A stretch of 64,000 bases of DNA from Paraburkholderia hayleyella (GCF_009455685.1 NZ_QPES01000002.1:1-64000), one strand, 5' to 3'; numbered from the stretch's first letter, positions 45,428 through 55,201 are shown. Program-made: numbers and translations. The notes: generated from the sequence alone by a model not told the origin.

Positions 45428-46411
45428 TCAGGCCTCCGGTGCAACCAGCCAATGCACGCTAAATAACCGTGCTTCATCGGTCCAGACCGGCCCAGGTTGA
45501 AACCCGGCTGTCGCCGCCATGGCCTGAAACCCTTGCACCGTGAATTTGCACGAGTTTTCCGTATGCAGCGTGTCGCCTTCCGCGAAGGCAAACGTATGGC
45601 CCGCTATCTCCACCGTTTGCGCACAGCAACTGAGCAGATGCATTTCCACCCGTCGCAGCAGCGGTTGATAAAACGCGTAATGCGCGAATTGCGTGAGGTC
45701 GAAGTTCGCGCCGAGTTCGTCGTTGATGCGCTGCAGCAGGTTCAGATTGAATTGCGCGGTGACGCCCTCGGCATCGTTATAAGCCGCATGCAAAATGGCG
45801 GGCGCTTTCACCAGATCGACCCCCACCAGCAGCCCGCCGCCATTGAGCCAGGTTGCCGCGTGGCGCAGGAACGCATGCGCCTCGATGGGGCTGAAGTTGC
45901 CAATCGTCGAGCCCGGAAAAAACCCCACGCGCCGACCGTTTTGTCCGTTTTTGCTCCACACGGGCGGTAGCGTGAGCGGCGCCATGTAGTCGGCGGCGAC
46001 GGGCTCGACTTCCAGCCCAGGATAATCGGCGCGCAGTTGCTGGGCCGCGGCGGTGAGATGGGCCGTGGAGATATCGACCGGCAAGTAGCGGCGCGGCGCG
46101 CTGCCGGAGGCAAAGGCATCGAGCAGCAGCCGGACCTTGGTCATCGAGCCCGCGCCGAATTCGACGAGTTCCACATCCGGCCCGACCTGGGCGATTTGCT
46201 CGGCCATCGCCGCGCCATGCTGAGCCAGGATGCCGAGTTCGGTGCGCGTCGGATAGTACTCAGGCAAGGCACAGATGCGATCGAACAGCGCCGAACCGCG
46301 CGCATCGTAGAAGTACTTCGGTGCAATGTGGCGCGGCGTGGCTGCGAGCCCCGCGAGAACCTCGGCGGCGAAGGCGCCGTCAGGGGCAAACGCGGCATCC
46401 GGCTGCGACAT
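45428..46411 (-). CDS. egtD: L-histidine N-alpha-methyltransferase EgtD
   Basis: This 327-aa SAM-dependent enzyme trimethylates histidine to hercynine, the first step of ergothioneine synthesis. The N-terminal block ATPRHIAPKYFYDARGSALF and the SAM site VELVEFGAGSMTKVRLLLDA are the family hallmarks. HTENSCKFT near the C-terminus contributes to histidine binding. The frame is open for 105 further codons, but ATG 46411 gives the usual family length and the start of similarity. A TTG overlapping the egtB end (46546) is the alternative. It follows egtB on the same strand. Confidence 0.92.
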   Translation of the reverse strand: MSQPDAAFAPDGAFAAEVLAGLAATPRHIAPKYFYDARGSALFDRICALPEYYPTRTELGILAQHGAAMAEQIAQVGPDVELVEFGAGSMTKVRLLLDAFASGSAPRRYLPVDISTAHLTAAAQQLRADYPGLEVEPVAADYMAPLTLPPVWSKNGQNGRRVGFFPGSTIGNFSPIEAHAFLRHAATWLNGGGLLVGVDLVKAPAILHAAYNDAEGVTAQFNLNLLQRINDELGANFDLTQFAHYAFYQPLLRRVEMHLLSCCAQTVEIAGHTFAFAEGDTLHTENSCKFTVQGFQAMAATAGFQPGPVWTDEARLFSVHWLVAPEA

Positions 46412-46529
46412 TCGCCCTGGCGCTGAGGTTCCCGTCCCAGCAGGCGTCGTCGCATCTTCAACGCCGACCGTGGTCGCAGCCAGCGTTTTCACGGAAACCG
46501 CAGCGGGTGCGCTGTGTTGCAACAGCCCA

Positions 46530-47819
46530 TCAGAGATTTTTGGCAAGGCGGACTCCTGAGAATTGCCAGCGCGTGGGCGGCGGGAAGAAATTGCGGTAGC
46601 TGGGACGCGTATGTCCGGCGGGCGTGGCGAGGCTGCCGCCGCGCAGCACACGCTGCCCGACCATGAACTTGCCGTTGTATTCCGCGGCGGCCCCGGGCAG
46701 CGGCACGAAGCCCGGGTAGGGCTCATAGGAAGAGCGGGTCCATTGCCATACCTGGCCTGTCAATTGGCGCAGGCCGGGCAAAGACGCGGCGGCTTCCCAT
46801 TCGAACTCGGTGGGCAGCCGTGCTCCGGCCCATTCGGCGTAGGCGGCGGCTTCGTAAAAACTGATCTGCGCCACCGGCGCGCCAGCGTCGAGCGGCGCGA
46901 CTCCGTGCACGCCGAAAACATGCCAGCCTGATGCCGTTGCATGAGAGGCTGCGTGGGCCAAGGCCAGCCGGGGGTCATCCGCTTCGAGCCAGTAAGCGGG
47001 CGCGCGCCAGCGTTGCGCCTGGACGGTGGCCCAGCCGTCCGAGAGCCAGAATTCGGGGCGTTGATAGCCGCCCTCCGCGATAAATTCGGCGTATTCCCCG
47101 CACGTCACCAGCCGGTCGGCGAGGGCAAAGGGTTGCAGCAGCACGGGATGGCGTGGCGTTTCGTTATCGAAGGCAAAGCCCGCGCTGTCATGACCGATCT
47201 CGACGATGCCGCCAGGATGGCGGAGCCACTCCGGGGCCTGGGCGTGAGTGTGGCCCGCTTGGGCGCTGGGCGTGGACAGTGCCCCAAGCCGCTCTCCGGG
47301 GTGTTCCCGATAGGCGGGCAGCAGCGGATTGCACCAGAACGCATGAAGAATGTCGGTCACGAGCAATTCCTGATGCTGCTCTTCGTGGGCCAGGCCGAGC
47401 CGCAGAATCGGCTCGATGGCCATGAGGCAGGTTGGGCTGGCGCTTTCCAGCAACGCCTCGAGCGCCTGGTCGACGTGCTGCCGGTACGTGCGGATTGCCT
47501 CAAGCGAAGGACGCGACAGCAGCCCGCGTTGGGCGCGGGTATGACGGGGCCCGAGCGCTTCGTAATAGGAATTGAACAGGTACGGGAAGGCCGGATTGAA
47601 CGGCGTATAGCCCGGTGCATGGAGGCCCAGCAAGAGGGTTTCGAAGAACCAGGTGGTGTGCGCCAGATGCCATTTGGTCGGGCTGGCATCGGGCATCGAC
47701 TGGAGGCATTGATCTTCAGCGGAGAGCGGGGCGGCAAGCGCGACGCTGTGGCTGCGCACCGTGCGCAAGCGCTGAAGCAATATGGTGGGGTCAGGCGGGT
47801 GGGGCTCTGCGTAGCGCAT
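46530..47819 (-). CDS. egtB: Ergothioneine biosynthesis protein EgtB
   Basis: This 429-aa non-heme iron enzyme oxidatively couples hercynine to a thiol (gamma-glutamylcysteine or cysteine). The N-terminal DinB-like domain supplies the iron-binding histidines in TKWHLAHTTWFFE and LAHEEQHQELLVTD. The C-terminal sulfatase-modifying-factor domain contains the closing motif SYRNFFPPPTRWQFSGVRLA. It precedes egtD on the same strand; the spacer of 118 bases may be shorter if egtD starts upstream. EgtC or EgtE homologs are not in the window. Confidence 0.93.
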   Translation of the reverse strand: MRYAEPHPPDPTILLQRLRTVRSHSVALAAPLSAEDQCLQSMPDASPTKWHLAHTTWFFETLLLGLHAPGYTPFNPAFPYLFNSYYEALGPRHTRAQRGLLSRPSLEAIRTYRQHVDQALEALLESASPTCLMAIEPILRLGLAHEEQHQELLVTDILHAFWCNPLLPAYREHPGERLGALSTPSAQAGHTHAQAPEWLRHPGGIVEIGHDSAGFAFDNETPRHPVLLQPFALADRLVTCGEYAEFIAEGGYQRPEFWLSDGWATVQAQRWRAPAYWLEADDPRLALAHAASHATASGWHVFGVHGVAPLDAGAPVAQISFYEAAAYAEWAGARLPTEFEWEAAASLPGLRQLTGQVWQWTRSSYEPYPGFVPLPGAAAEYNGKFMVGQRVLRGGSLATPAGHTRPSYRNFFPPPTRWQFSGVRLAKNL

Positions 47820-47914
47820 TAGGCTGGCTCATTAGGCTGGCGTGTCAGGCCGGTGATGAAACAGGCGGTAATGGAGCGTGGAGCGTGGAGCGAACGAGCT
47901 TGCTGCGATTGCGT

Positions 47915-47990
47915 GTGATTGCGTGTGATGACGCGTGACTGGGTGCGGCTGGGTGCGGCTGGGTGCGACTGAGTGCGATTGGGTACGACC
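47915..47990. repeat. 10-bp degenerate tandem repeat upstream of egtB
   Basis: About seven units of roughly ten bases (gtgcggctgg and variants gtgcgattgg, gtgcgactga) run between the egtB start and the ThiE-like gene. The first ones are related to gcgtgtgatt. No gene crosses it. This is a variable-number repeat candidate. Confidence 0.75.
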
Positions 47991-48060
47991 AGGCCATTCT
48001 ACCCTTGAGCGGGCTCAGGCCAAGTCATCGCGGTGCGTCATACGTGACTGCACCACGGGT

Positions 48061-48699
48061 TCACCACAGCCCGCGAATCGCGGCAATGCCGTGCGCGCCC
48101 TGCGCGCGAGCCCACGCAAGATGCTCAGGCGTCATGCCGCCGAGAGCGAACACGGGCACGTTGGCGCGTGCCGCCATGGCGGCAAAGGCTTCCCAGCCGA
48201 GCGGCGGCGTGTCGGGATGGCTGGCGGTTGCCAGCACCGGAGACAGCGTGACGAAGGTGGCACCGAGCCGCTCTGCCTGGGCGAGTTCGGCGGACGTATG
48301 GCAGGCCGCGCTTAGCCAGCACGTGGCGGGCACTGGCCGCGTGCGGCAGGCCATCAGATGCGCGCTGCTGAGATGAAGACCCGCCGCGCCGCTGCTCTCC
48401 ATGACTGTGCCTGTGCATGAAAGCGCAGGCCCGTTCAGGATCAGATGGGCCTGATGCTGGCGGCACAATGACGCGCTGGCTTCGGCGAGGCGCGTGTAAG
48501 CGTGGGGCTCAAGGGTTTTGGCGCGCAACTGGACGAGCCGGATGCCGCGCGCCAGCGCAGCGGCCAGGCGCTCCAGGAACGGTTCGAACAGCGCCTCAGG
48601 TAACGTTTCAGGCTGCCCGTCCCGAGTACCCGCGCCAACGGGATCAGGCTCCGGTTCTGGCGTGATGAGGTAGCGCGTGGGCAGCCACAGCAAGGACAT
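48061..48699 (-). CDS. ThiE-like TIM-barrel protein
   Basis: This 212-aa protein matches the thiamine-phosphate-synthase-like domain. Its motifs include GIRLVQLRAKTL, AGLHLSS, GATFVTLSPVLATASH, PLGWEAF and VPVFALGGMTPEHL. In many Burkholderia this form is the C-terminal half of a Nudix (MutT) hydrolase fusion, and the pattern SPVLATASHPDTPPLGW is of that type rather than of true ThiE. Here the Nudix half is missing and the protein starts MSLLWLPTRYLITPE. It is the last gene after hpnN and mlaA, 5 bases downstream of mlaA. True thiamine synthesis is doubtful. Confidence 0.78.
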   Translation of the reverse strand: MSLLWLPTRYLITPEPEPDPVGAGTRDGQPETLPEALFEPFLERLAAALARGIRLVQLRAKTLEPHAYTRLAEASASLCRQHQAHLILNGPALSCTGTVMESSGAAGLHLSSAHLMACRTRPVPATCWLSAACHTSAELAQAERLGATFVTLSPVLATASHPDTPPLGWEAFAAMAARANVPVFALGGMTPEHLAWARAQGAHGIAAIRGLW

Positions 48700-48704
48700 G
48701 ACGC

Positions 48705-49484
48705 TTATTGCCGGGGAGGCGCCTTGCCCAGCGCGGGCTCCGCTGCCCCTGCCCCCGTTGCATGATCGTCGTCGGGATCGCCGTAATCGGGCAGCGGCAT
48801 CGGCGCGGTGGTCGCACCCGCGAGGCGGGCGCGCCGCTGCTGGGTGAAGGCATCGCGGACAAACGAATATTTATCGAGCGCCGCCTGGTTCAACAGTTCC
48901 GACGCACCGAGCAAATCCGAGCGCACGCTGACGAACTGCGTCGCGTAGAGCGGATAACGCACGATGGGTTCGGCGTAATTCAGCGGATTGAAGCGCACAT
49001 CCACCACGAGGCCCATGCTGTCGCGCAGCGAGCTGGGCCCGAACACCGGCAGCACCAGATACGGCCCCGAGGGCACGCCCCAGCGCCCCAGCGTCAGGCC
49101 AAAATCCTGGCGATGCTTCGGCAGCCCGGCGGGCGTGGCGAAGTCGAGCAGCCCGCCCAGGCCGAAGGTCGAATTGACGGCGACGCGCATGAGGTCTTCG
49201 GTGGCATCGGTGATTTTCAGTTGCAGCAGGTTATTGGCGGCGGTGGTCAGATCGCCCAGATTCGCAAAGAAATTGCTGACAGCGGTGCGCAGCGGCTGTG
49301 GCGTCACGGTCTGATAGCCCTTGGCGAGGGGCACGGCGACGGTCTGGTCCAGCGCATCGTTGAACTTGAATACCGCCCGGTTCATCGGCTCCAGCGGATC
49401 GCCTGGCTTGCGCTCCGGCCCCGTCGCGCAACCGCTGGCGAGGCCTGCGAGCAAGACGGCTGCGACGATGTTGTAAAACTTCAT
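48705..49484 (-). CDS. mlaA: MlaA/VacJ family lipoprotein
   Basis: This 259-aa outer-membrane lipoprotein starts MKFYNIVAAVLLAGLASGC with a clear lipobox (LASGC, Cys19). The MlaA core follows: DPLEPMNRAVFKFNDALD, FFANLGDLTTAANNLLQ and GPYLVLPVFGPSSLRD. MlaA extracts lipids from the outer membrane. It begins 11 bases after the hpnN stop, in the same operon, so a role in hopanoid or phospholipid traffic is likely. The C-terminal tail is Pro/Ala/Asp-rich and variable. Confidence 0.93.
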   Translation of the reverse strand: MKFYNIVAAVLLAGLASGCATGPERKPGDPLEPMNRAVFKFNDALDQTVAVPLAKGYQTVTPQPLRTAVSNFFANLGDLTTAANNLLQLKITDATEDLMRVAVNSTFGLGGLLDFATPAGLPKHRQDFGLTLGRWGVPSGPYLVLPVFGPSSLRDSMGLVVDVRFNPLNYAEPIVRYPLYATQFVSVRSDLLGASELLNQAALDKYSFVRDAFTQQRRARLAGATTAPMPLPDYGDPDDDHATGAGAAEPALGKAPPRQ

Positions 49485-49495
49485 GAAAACTTCTC

Positions 49496-52108
49496 CTACG
49501 AATGTTTGGCGGCGCGCAGCGCACGCGGCTTACCCATTAACACGGGCTGAAAAACGACCGCGCCAATCAGCGTGCACAGCAGCGAGAGTGCCAGCAAGCG
49601 GCCCATGCTCGAGGTGCCCGGATGATGCGACAGCCATAGGCTACCGAACGCGGTTGCGGTGGTGGCAGCGCTATACAGCACGGCATGGGTCAGGCTCGAT
49701 TGCAGCAGACCGGTGTGGCCATTGCGCCAGGCCATGACGAAATAGATCTTGAAGGCCACGCCCACGCCCAGCATCAGCGGCAGCGCAATGATATTGGCGA
49801 AGTTCAGCGGCATGCCGAACACCACGCACAACTCCAGCGTCACCACAGCCGATACCAGCAGCGGCACGAGCGTGCGCAGCACGTCGCCGATGCGCCGCAG
49901 CGTGAGCCACAGCAGGAGGGTGATGGCGATCACCGCCCAGCAGGCGGCCTGCACGAACGCCTTGATGATCGTATCGGCCGAATGCAGGATCGAAATCGGC
50001 CCGCCAATTGCCGCGGGTTCGGCGGCCTTGACCGCATTGGCGAAGCGGCGCAGGGCCGCATCGTCGTTCGGATCGGCGCCGGGCCACACCTTCGGCGAGA
50101 TATCGACCAGCGCCTGGCCGTCGCGGGAGAGCCAGTCGTGCACGATTTCGGGCGGCAAGGTCTCGCGGCTCACCACGCCAGGCTGCAACAGCAGCGTGAG
50201 TTGTCCGAGCGCGAGCCTGAGCGTCGCGCCGAGCGCGTGTTCCGCCCGCTCGCGGGTGGCGGCATCGGCGGCGGCGAGCTTGTCCAGCGTGGCCGACAAA
50301 TGCGCCGCCGATGCCGCACCGGGGCCCGGATGATCTTCCGCGGCGAGCGCGAGCTGGTTGGCGGCGCGCTTGAGCGCGGCGATGCGGACCGCGTCACGGG
50401 CAGCGGGCGCGGCGGGCTGGTTCAACGCGGGCAGCAACGATTGCGCGGCGGCGGCGATCAGGGCGCGCTTTTGCGTCTGATCGGCGGGGATGAAGCTCGA
50501 CAGCGTGGTGGTACGGCCCACTTCCGGCAAGGCGGCGAGGTGCGCGGCGATGCGGTTGGCTTCGACCAGCGAGGGCGCTAGTACATGCACATTGTTGAGC
50601 GGTGCGAGCGGCGAATCGTTGAGCGCGAGCAAGGTCGCCATGGATTCGCTATGCGGGTCTTTCAGGTGCAGCGGGTTGAAATCGAAACGCAGATGCGCGA
50701 GCAGCGGCAGCGCGCCGAGTACCAGCGCCAGCGTGATGAACAGCACCGGTTTGCGCTGCCGCTCAAGAAACGCATCGACAGGTGCGAGGCATTTGAAGCC
50801 CGGCACGGCGGCTTCGCCGGGCGGGTTGAAGACGCGGATCAGCGCGGGTAGCAGCGTCATGTTGCAGAGATACGCGACGAACATCCCCACGCCCGCGATC
50901 TGGCCCAGTTCCGCCACGCCGCGATAGGCCGTGGGCATGAAAGAGAAGAAGCTTTCCGCGACCGCCACCGCCGCGAGCGTCAACGGCGCGCCGATGTGGG
51001 CGGCGGTGTGGGCCAGCGCGGCAGCCAGGCGAGGATCACGGTGCCGTTCCTCGCGGTACTTGACGCCGAACTGCACGCCAAAATCGACCCCCAACCCGAC
51101 GAACAGCACCATGAAGGCAACGGAAATCATGTTGAGCGCGCCGACCATCATGAGCCCCAGCGCGGCGGTAATGGCCAGGCCCACGAAGAGCGTGATGAAC
51201 ACCGCGACGATCAGGCGGCCCGAGCGCAGCGCCAGCCACAGGATCAGCAGCACCGCGGCGAAAGTGGCGATGCCATTGACCAGCGCGCCTTCCTGGACCG
51301 AGGCGAATTCTTCGTCCGCGAGCGGCTGCTCGCCCGTGAGGCGGATTTGCGCCCCGTATTGACCCTTGAGATCGAGCGAGGCGGCGGCTGCGCGAATCGC
51401 GCGGGAGGCTTGCGCCCCCGCTTCGAGCGCGCCGTAATCGACCACCGGCTGCACCGCGATAAATGCGCGGGCGGGCGTGCGGGCCGCCTCAGGATCGACC
51501 AGGGCGCGCCACGAGAACGCCGCGGGCTGGTCCGCGAGTACCTGATCCAGGGTCTGGGCGCTGCGTGAGAGCAGCCGGTCCATGTCCGCGAGTTTCACCT
51601 GACCCATCTGCAACGGCAGCATCAAGCTGGTGCTCAGCACGCCAGCGAGCCCGGTGAGGCTCGGGTCTTTGGCCAGCAGATTGAGCAGAGGCCGCGCCTG
51701 GGTGAGTTTGGCCGTGGTGCTTTCGACCTCGCTCAGCGAGGCGAACAGCAAGCCATTGCGCTCGAAAAAGGCGCCGCCTGCCGGCTGCGTGACCGCGACG
51801 AATTCGCCGGGCTCTTTTTGCAACGCGGTCGTGAGCGTGTTGGCGGCAGCGTCGGCCAGCTCTGGCACGGGCGCTTCGACCACCACCAGCAGCGACTGTC
51901 CCCGCTGCGGAAAGGCGCGGCTCGTGGCCTCGTCCAGCGCCGACCATTGCGGATCGGTGTCGATGAGACGGCTGATATCCGTATTGATCTTGAAGTGATG
52001 GGCGACGTACACGCTACTGGCAACCGCCAGCACGAGCGACAGCGCGATCACGCGTGCGGGATGGCGCACCGATCCGGCGACGAGCCGGACTATGGAGGAC
52101 TTCAGCAT
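49496..52108 (-). CDS. hpnN: Hopanoid transporter HpnN (RND/MMPL)
   Basis: This 870-aa inner-membrane RND protein moves hopanoids toward the outer membrane. It has twelve predicted helices in two halves, each preceded by a large periplasmic loop. The first helix is ARVIALSLVLAVASSVYVAHH. FVGLGVDFGVQFGVKYREERH in the first half and LMLGVGVAFKIYFVMAWRNG in the second are the conserved MMPL/HpnN cores. ATG 52108 gives the family length; the open frame upstream is not family-like. It is divergent from hpnM across 183 bases and followed by mlaA. Confidence 0.93.
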   Translation of the reverse strand: MLKSSIVRLVAGSVRHPARVIALSLVLAVASSVYVAHHFKINTDISRLIDTDPQWSALDEATSRAFPQRGQSLLVVVEAPVPELADAAANTLTTALQKEPGEFVAVTQPAGGAFFERNGLLFASLSEVESTTAKLTQARPLLNLLAKDPSLTGLAGVLSTSLMLPLQMGQVKLADMDRLLSRSAQTLDQVLADQPAAFSWRALVDPEAARTPARAFIAVQPVVDYGALEAGAQASRAIRAAAASLDLKGQYGAQIRLTGEQPLADEEFASVQEGALVNGIATFAAVLLILWLALRSGRLIVAVFITLFVGLAITAALGLMMVGALNMISVAFMVLFVGLGVDFGVQFGVKYREERHRDPRLAAALAHTAAHIGAPLTLAAVAVAESFFSFMPTAYRGVAELGQIAGVGMFVAYLCNMTLLPALIRVFNPPGEAAVPGFKCLAPVDAFLERQRKPVLFITLALVLGALPLLAHLRFDFNPLHLKDPHSESMATLLALNDSPLAPLNNVHVLAPSLVEANRIAAHLAALPEVGRTTTLSSFIPADQTQKRALIAAAAQSLLPALNQPAAPAARDAVRIAALKRAANQLALAAEDHPGPGAASAAHLSATLDKLAAADAATRERAEHALGATLRLALGQLTLLLQPGVVSRETLPPEIVHDWLSRDGQALVDISPKVWPGADPNDDAALRRFANAVKAAEPAAIGGPISILHSADTIIKAFVQAACWAVIAITLLLWLTLRRIGDVLRTLVPLLVSAVVTLELCVVFGMPLNFANIIALPLMLGVGVAFKIYFVMAWRNGHTGLLQSSLTHAVLYSAATTATAFGSLWLSHHPGTSSMGRLLALSLLCTLIGAVVFQPVLMGKPRALRAAKHS

Positions 52109-52291
52109 GGCGGCAAATGGGATGGGGTTCGATCGAAGGCTGGGCGAGACAGGAGCGCAAGAGTATATAGACAGCGGCCCGGCCCTGGGGCGAGACAGGC
52201 CGCGCAGGAGCGACGGGAGTGGAAAGTCGTTATACACTGCGGCACCAGAACGGCCTGCAGAGGGGCCGGCGCCTTTCCCTTTCTTTCTGAT

Positions 52292-52912
52292 ATGTCCATG
52301 AAACGTTATTTCCTCGCTTTCCTCGCTTTTCTGGCTGCGCTTGTGCTGAGCGCTCCGGTCTTCGCCCAGGGCACGCCCGAGGCCGTGGTGAAACAGGCGG
52401 TCGAAGGTACCGTGAGTGCCATGAAGGCCGACCGCGAAGCACGCGGCGGCGACATGGCGAAAATCACCCATCTCGTCGAAACCCGTTTTGTCCCTTTCAC
52501 GAACTTCCAGCGCACCACGCGTATCGCGGTGGGCCGCGCCTGGAATACCGCCACGCCGGAGCAGCAGCAAAAACTCTACGAGCAGTTCCAGTTGCTGCTG
52601 GTGCGGACCTATGCGGCGTCGCTGTCGCAATTGCGTGACCAGGACGTGCGCTTCCGCTTTGCCCCGGTTAGCGCAGCGGCTGATGCCAAAGACGCCGTCG
52701 TGAATACGCACGTGTTGAGCAATGGCGGTGACGATGCCATTGATTACCGTCTGGAAAAAACCGCGGCGGGCTGGAAGATTTACGACATCAACATGATGGG
52801 GGCGTGGCTGATCCAGGTGTATCAGACGCAGTTTGCCGACCAGTTGGCCAAGGGCGGTATCGATGGGCTGTTGCAGTATCTGGTGCGGCACAACGCACGG
52901 AGTGCCGGTTAA
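52292..52912 (+). CDS. hpnM: MlaC/Ttg2D-family protein HpnM
   Basis: This 206-aa periplasmic protein has a signal peptide (RYFLAFLAFLAALVLSAPVFA) and an MlaC/toluene-tolerance Ttg2D core (TPEQQQKLYEQFQLLLVRTYA, DYRLEKTAAGWKIYDINMMGAWL). Members next to hpnN are named HpnM and are thought to carry hopanoids or phospholipids across the periplasm. ATG 52298 is an equally good start. It is transcribed away from hpnN. Confidence 0.88.
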   Translation: MSMKRYFLAFLAFLAALVLSAPVFAQGTPEAVVKQAVEGTVSAMKADREARGGDMAKITHLVETRFVPFTNFQRTTRIAVGRAWNTATPEQQQKLYEQFQLLLVRTYAASLSQLRDQDVRFRFAPVSAAADAKDAVVNTHVLSNGGDDAIDYRLEKTAAGWKIYDINMMGAWLIQVYQTQFADQLAKGGIDGLLQYLVRHNARSAG

Positions 52913-53022
52913 AAAAAGAAGTGGGAGATAACAAGTGACTCAGCAAAATTAGCAAAAACCCATGCAACACGACTGCAGCCCCGCGATGGGCTGGCAGGTC
53001 GATTAACCAATAGGGGATTTTC

Positions 53023-55116
53023 ATGAACCGGATTTCCAGCTATCTGCTCTGGATCGTGGTCGCGCTGGTAGGCGCGTTCGCCTTTGGCACGATCGCGCTG
53101 GCGCACGGCGAGCGCATCAGCGCGTTATGGATCGTGATTGCCGCCGTGTGCGTCTATCTGATTGCATACCGCTTTTACAGCCTGTTTATCGCCAGCAAGG
53201 TGGTGCAGCTCGATCCCCGGCGCATGACGCCTGCGGTCAAATACAACGACGGGCTCGATTACGTGCCCACCAACAAGTACGTGCTGTTCGGCCATCATTT
53301 CGCCGCGATTGCCGGGGCCGGTCCGCTGGTCGGGCCGGTGCTGGCCGCGCAGATGGGCTATCTGCCCGGCATGCTGTGGATTCTCGCGGGGGTGGTGTTC
53401 GCCGGCGCGGTGCAGGATTTCATGGTGCTGTTTATCTCGACGCGCCGCGATGGCCGCTCGCTGGGCGACCTGATCAAGATGGAACTGGGCCTCGTGCCGG
53501 GCGTGATCGCGCTCTTCGGCGCCTTTCTCATCATGGTCATCATCCTCGCGGTGCTGGCGCTGATCGTCGTCAAGGCGCTAACGCATTCGCCGTGGGGCAC
53601 CTTCACCGTTGCCGCGACCATCCCGATTGCGCTCTTCATGGGGCTGTATATGCGCTACATCCGGCCTGGCCGGATTGGCGAAATCTCGATCGTCGGCTTC
53701 GTGCTGCTGATGATCTCGATCGCGTATGGCCAGCATGTGCATGACACCCCGGCGCTGGCCGCATGGTTCGATTTCAGCGGGACGCAGCTCACCTGGATTC
53801 TGATCGGCTATGGCTTTGTCGCCTCGGTGCTGCCCGTGTGGCTGCTGCTCGCGCCGCGCGATTACCTCTCGACCTTCCTCAAGATCGGCACCATCCTCGG
53901 CTTGGCCATCGGCATTCTGATCGTCGCGCCGGAACTGAAGATGCCCGCCTTCACGAAGTTCATCGACGGCTCCGGCCCCGTGTGGTCGGGCAACCTGTTC
54001 CCGTTCCTCTTCATCACTATCGCCTGCGGCGCGGTGTCGGGCTTTCACGCGCTGATCTCGTCGGGCACGACGCCCAAGCTGCTGGATAACGAAATCAACG
54101 CGCGCTTCATCGGCTATGGCGCGATGCTGATGGAATCGTTCGTGGCGATCATGGCGCTGGTGGCCGCCGCCGTGATCGAGCCGGGCATTTACTTTGCGAT
54201 GAATGCGCCCGCCGCCGTGCTGGGCACCACTCCCGAAGCCGTGGCGCAAACGGTGACGCAATGGGGCTTCATGCTGACGCCCGACATGCTGACGCAAACC
54301 GCCAAGGCGGTCGGCGAAAGCACCATCATCGCGCGGGCCGGCGGCGCGCCGACGCTGGCGGTTGGCATGGCCCAGATCCTGCATCAGGTGATTGGCGGGC
54401 CCGGGATGATGGCCTTCTGGTATCACTTTGCGATCCTGTTCGAGGCGCTCTTCATCCTGACTGCCGTCGATGCGGGCACGCGCGCGGGCCGCTTCATGCT
54501 GCAAGACTTGCTGGGCACCTTCCATCCGGCGCTCAAGCGTACTGAGTCGTTCGCGGCCAACCTGATTGCCACCGGGCTGTGCGTGGCCGCGTGGGGTTAC
54601 TTCCTGTATCAGGGCGTGGTTGATCCGCTGGGCGGCATCAATACGCTGTGGCCGCTGTTCGGCATCTCGAACCAGATGCTCGCGGGGATCGCGCTGGTGC
54701 TGGGTACGGTGGTGCTGTTCAAGATGAAACGCGAGCGCTATGCGTGGGTCACGCTGGTGCCAACCGTCTGGCTGCTGGTCTGTACCTTGACCGCAGGCTG
54801 GCAAAAACTGTTCGATGCCAGCCCGCGCGTGAGTTTTCTCGCGCATGCGGCCAAGCTGCGTGAGGCGCTGGATGCCGGCAAGGTGATGGCGCCCGCCAAA
54901 TCCGCCGCTGAAATGCAGCGCGTGCTGTTCAACGATTACGTCAATGCAAGCCTCTGCGCGCTGTTTATTCTCGTGGTGGTGAGCATCGTGGTGTATGGCG
55001 TGATGGCCGTGCTGCGGGCGCGACGCGTCGATCATCCGACCGTATGCGAAACGCCGTTCGAAGCGATGCCCGCCGGTCGGCAAGCGGGTGGCGCGGGTGG
55101 TGCGGGTGGTGCTTAA
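53023..55116 (+). CDS. cstA: Carbon starvation protein CstA (pyruvate/peptide transporter)
   Basis: This 697-aa inner-membrane protein has about sixteen to eighteen helices and the CstA core (GAGPLVGPVLAAQMGYLPG, SGTTPKLLDNEINARFIGYG). Family members import pyruvate or peptides during starvation. AGGGGA lies five bases before the ATG. The C-terminus ends in a Gly/Ala tail (AGGAGGAGGA) from repeated ggtgcgggt, a low-complexity oddity. A small ybdD-type gene follows, the normal pair. Confidence 0.93.
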   Translation: MNRISSYLLWIVVALVGAFAFGTIALAHGERISALWIVIAAVCVYLIAYRFYSLFIASKVVQLDPRRMTPAVKYNDGLDYVPTNKYVLFGHHFAAIAGAGPLVGPVLAAQMGYLPGMLWILAGVVFAGAVQDFMVLFISTRRDGRSLGDLIKMELGLVPGVIALFGAFLIMVIILAVLALIVVKALTHSPWGTFTVAATIPIALFMGLYMRYIRPGRIGEISIVGFVLLMISIAYGQHVHDTPALAAWFDFSGTQLTWILIGYGFVASVLPVWLLLAPRDYLSTFLKIGTILGLAIGILIVAPELKMPAFTKFIDGSGPVWSGNLFPFLFITIACGAVSGFHALISSGTTPKLLDNEINARFIGYGAMLMESFVAIMALVAAAVIEPGIYFAMNAPAAVLGTTPEAVAQTVTQWGFMLTPDMLTQTAKAVGESTIIARAGGAPTLAVGMAQILHQVIGGPGMMAFWYHFAILFEALFILTAVDAGTRAGRFMLQDLLGTFHPALKRTESFAANLIATGLCVAAWGYFLYQGVVDPLGGINTLWPLFGISNQMLAGIALVLGTVVLFKMKRERYAWVTLVPTVWLLVCTLTAGWQKLFDASPRVSFLAHAAKLREALDAGKVMAPAKSAAEMQRVLFNDYVNASLCALFILVVVSIVVYGVMAVLRARRVDHPTVCETPFEAMPAGRQAGGAGGAGGA

Positions 55117-55140
55117 GTCCGGCCAGGACTAAAACGAACG

Positions 55141-55173
55141 CCGCCCGCCCTCGGTGTCATCGAGGGCGGGCGG
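55141..55173 (+). terminator. Strong hairpin between cstA and ybdD
   Basis: CCGCCCGCCCTCG and CGAGGGCGGGCGG form a perfect 13-bp GC-rich stem with a 7-base loop (gtgtcat), starting 24 bases after the cstA stop. Only a short gttt follows, so termination would be partial. It probably lowers ybdD transcription relative to cstA or protects the cstA mRNA end. Confidence 0.65.
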
Positions 55174-55201
55174 CGGGTTTATCTGGGAAACGGAGGTCCG
55201 A

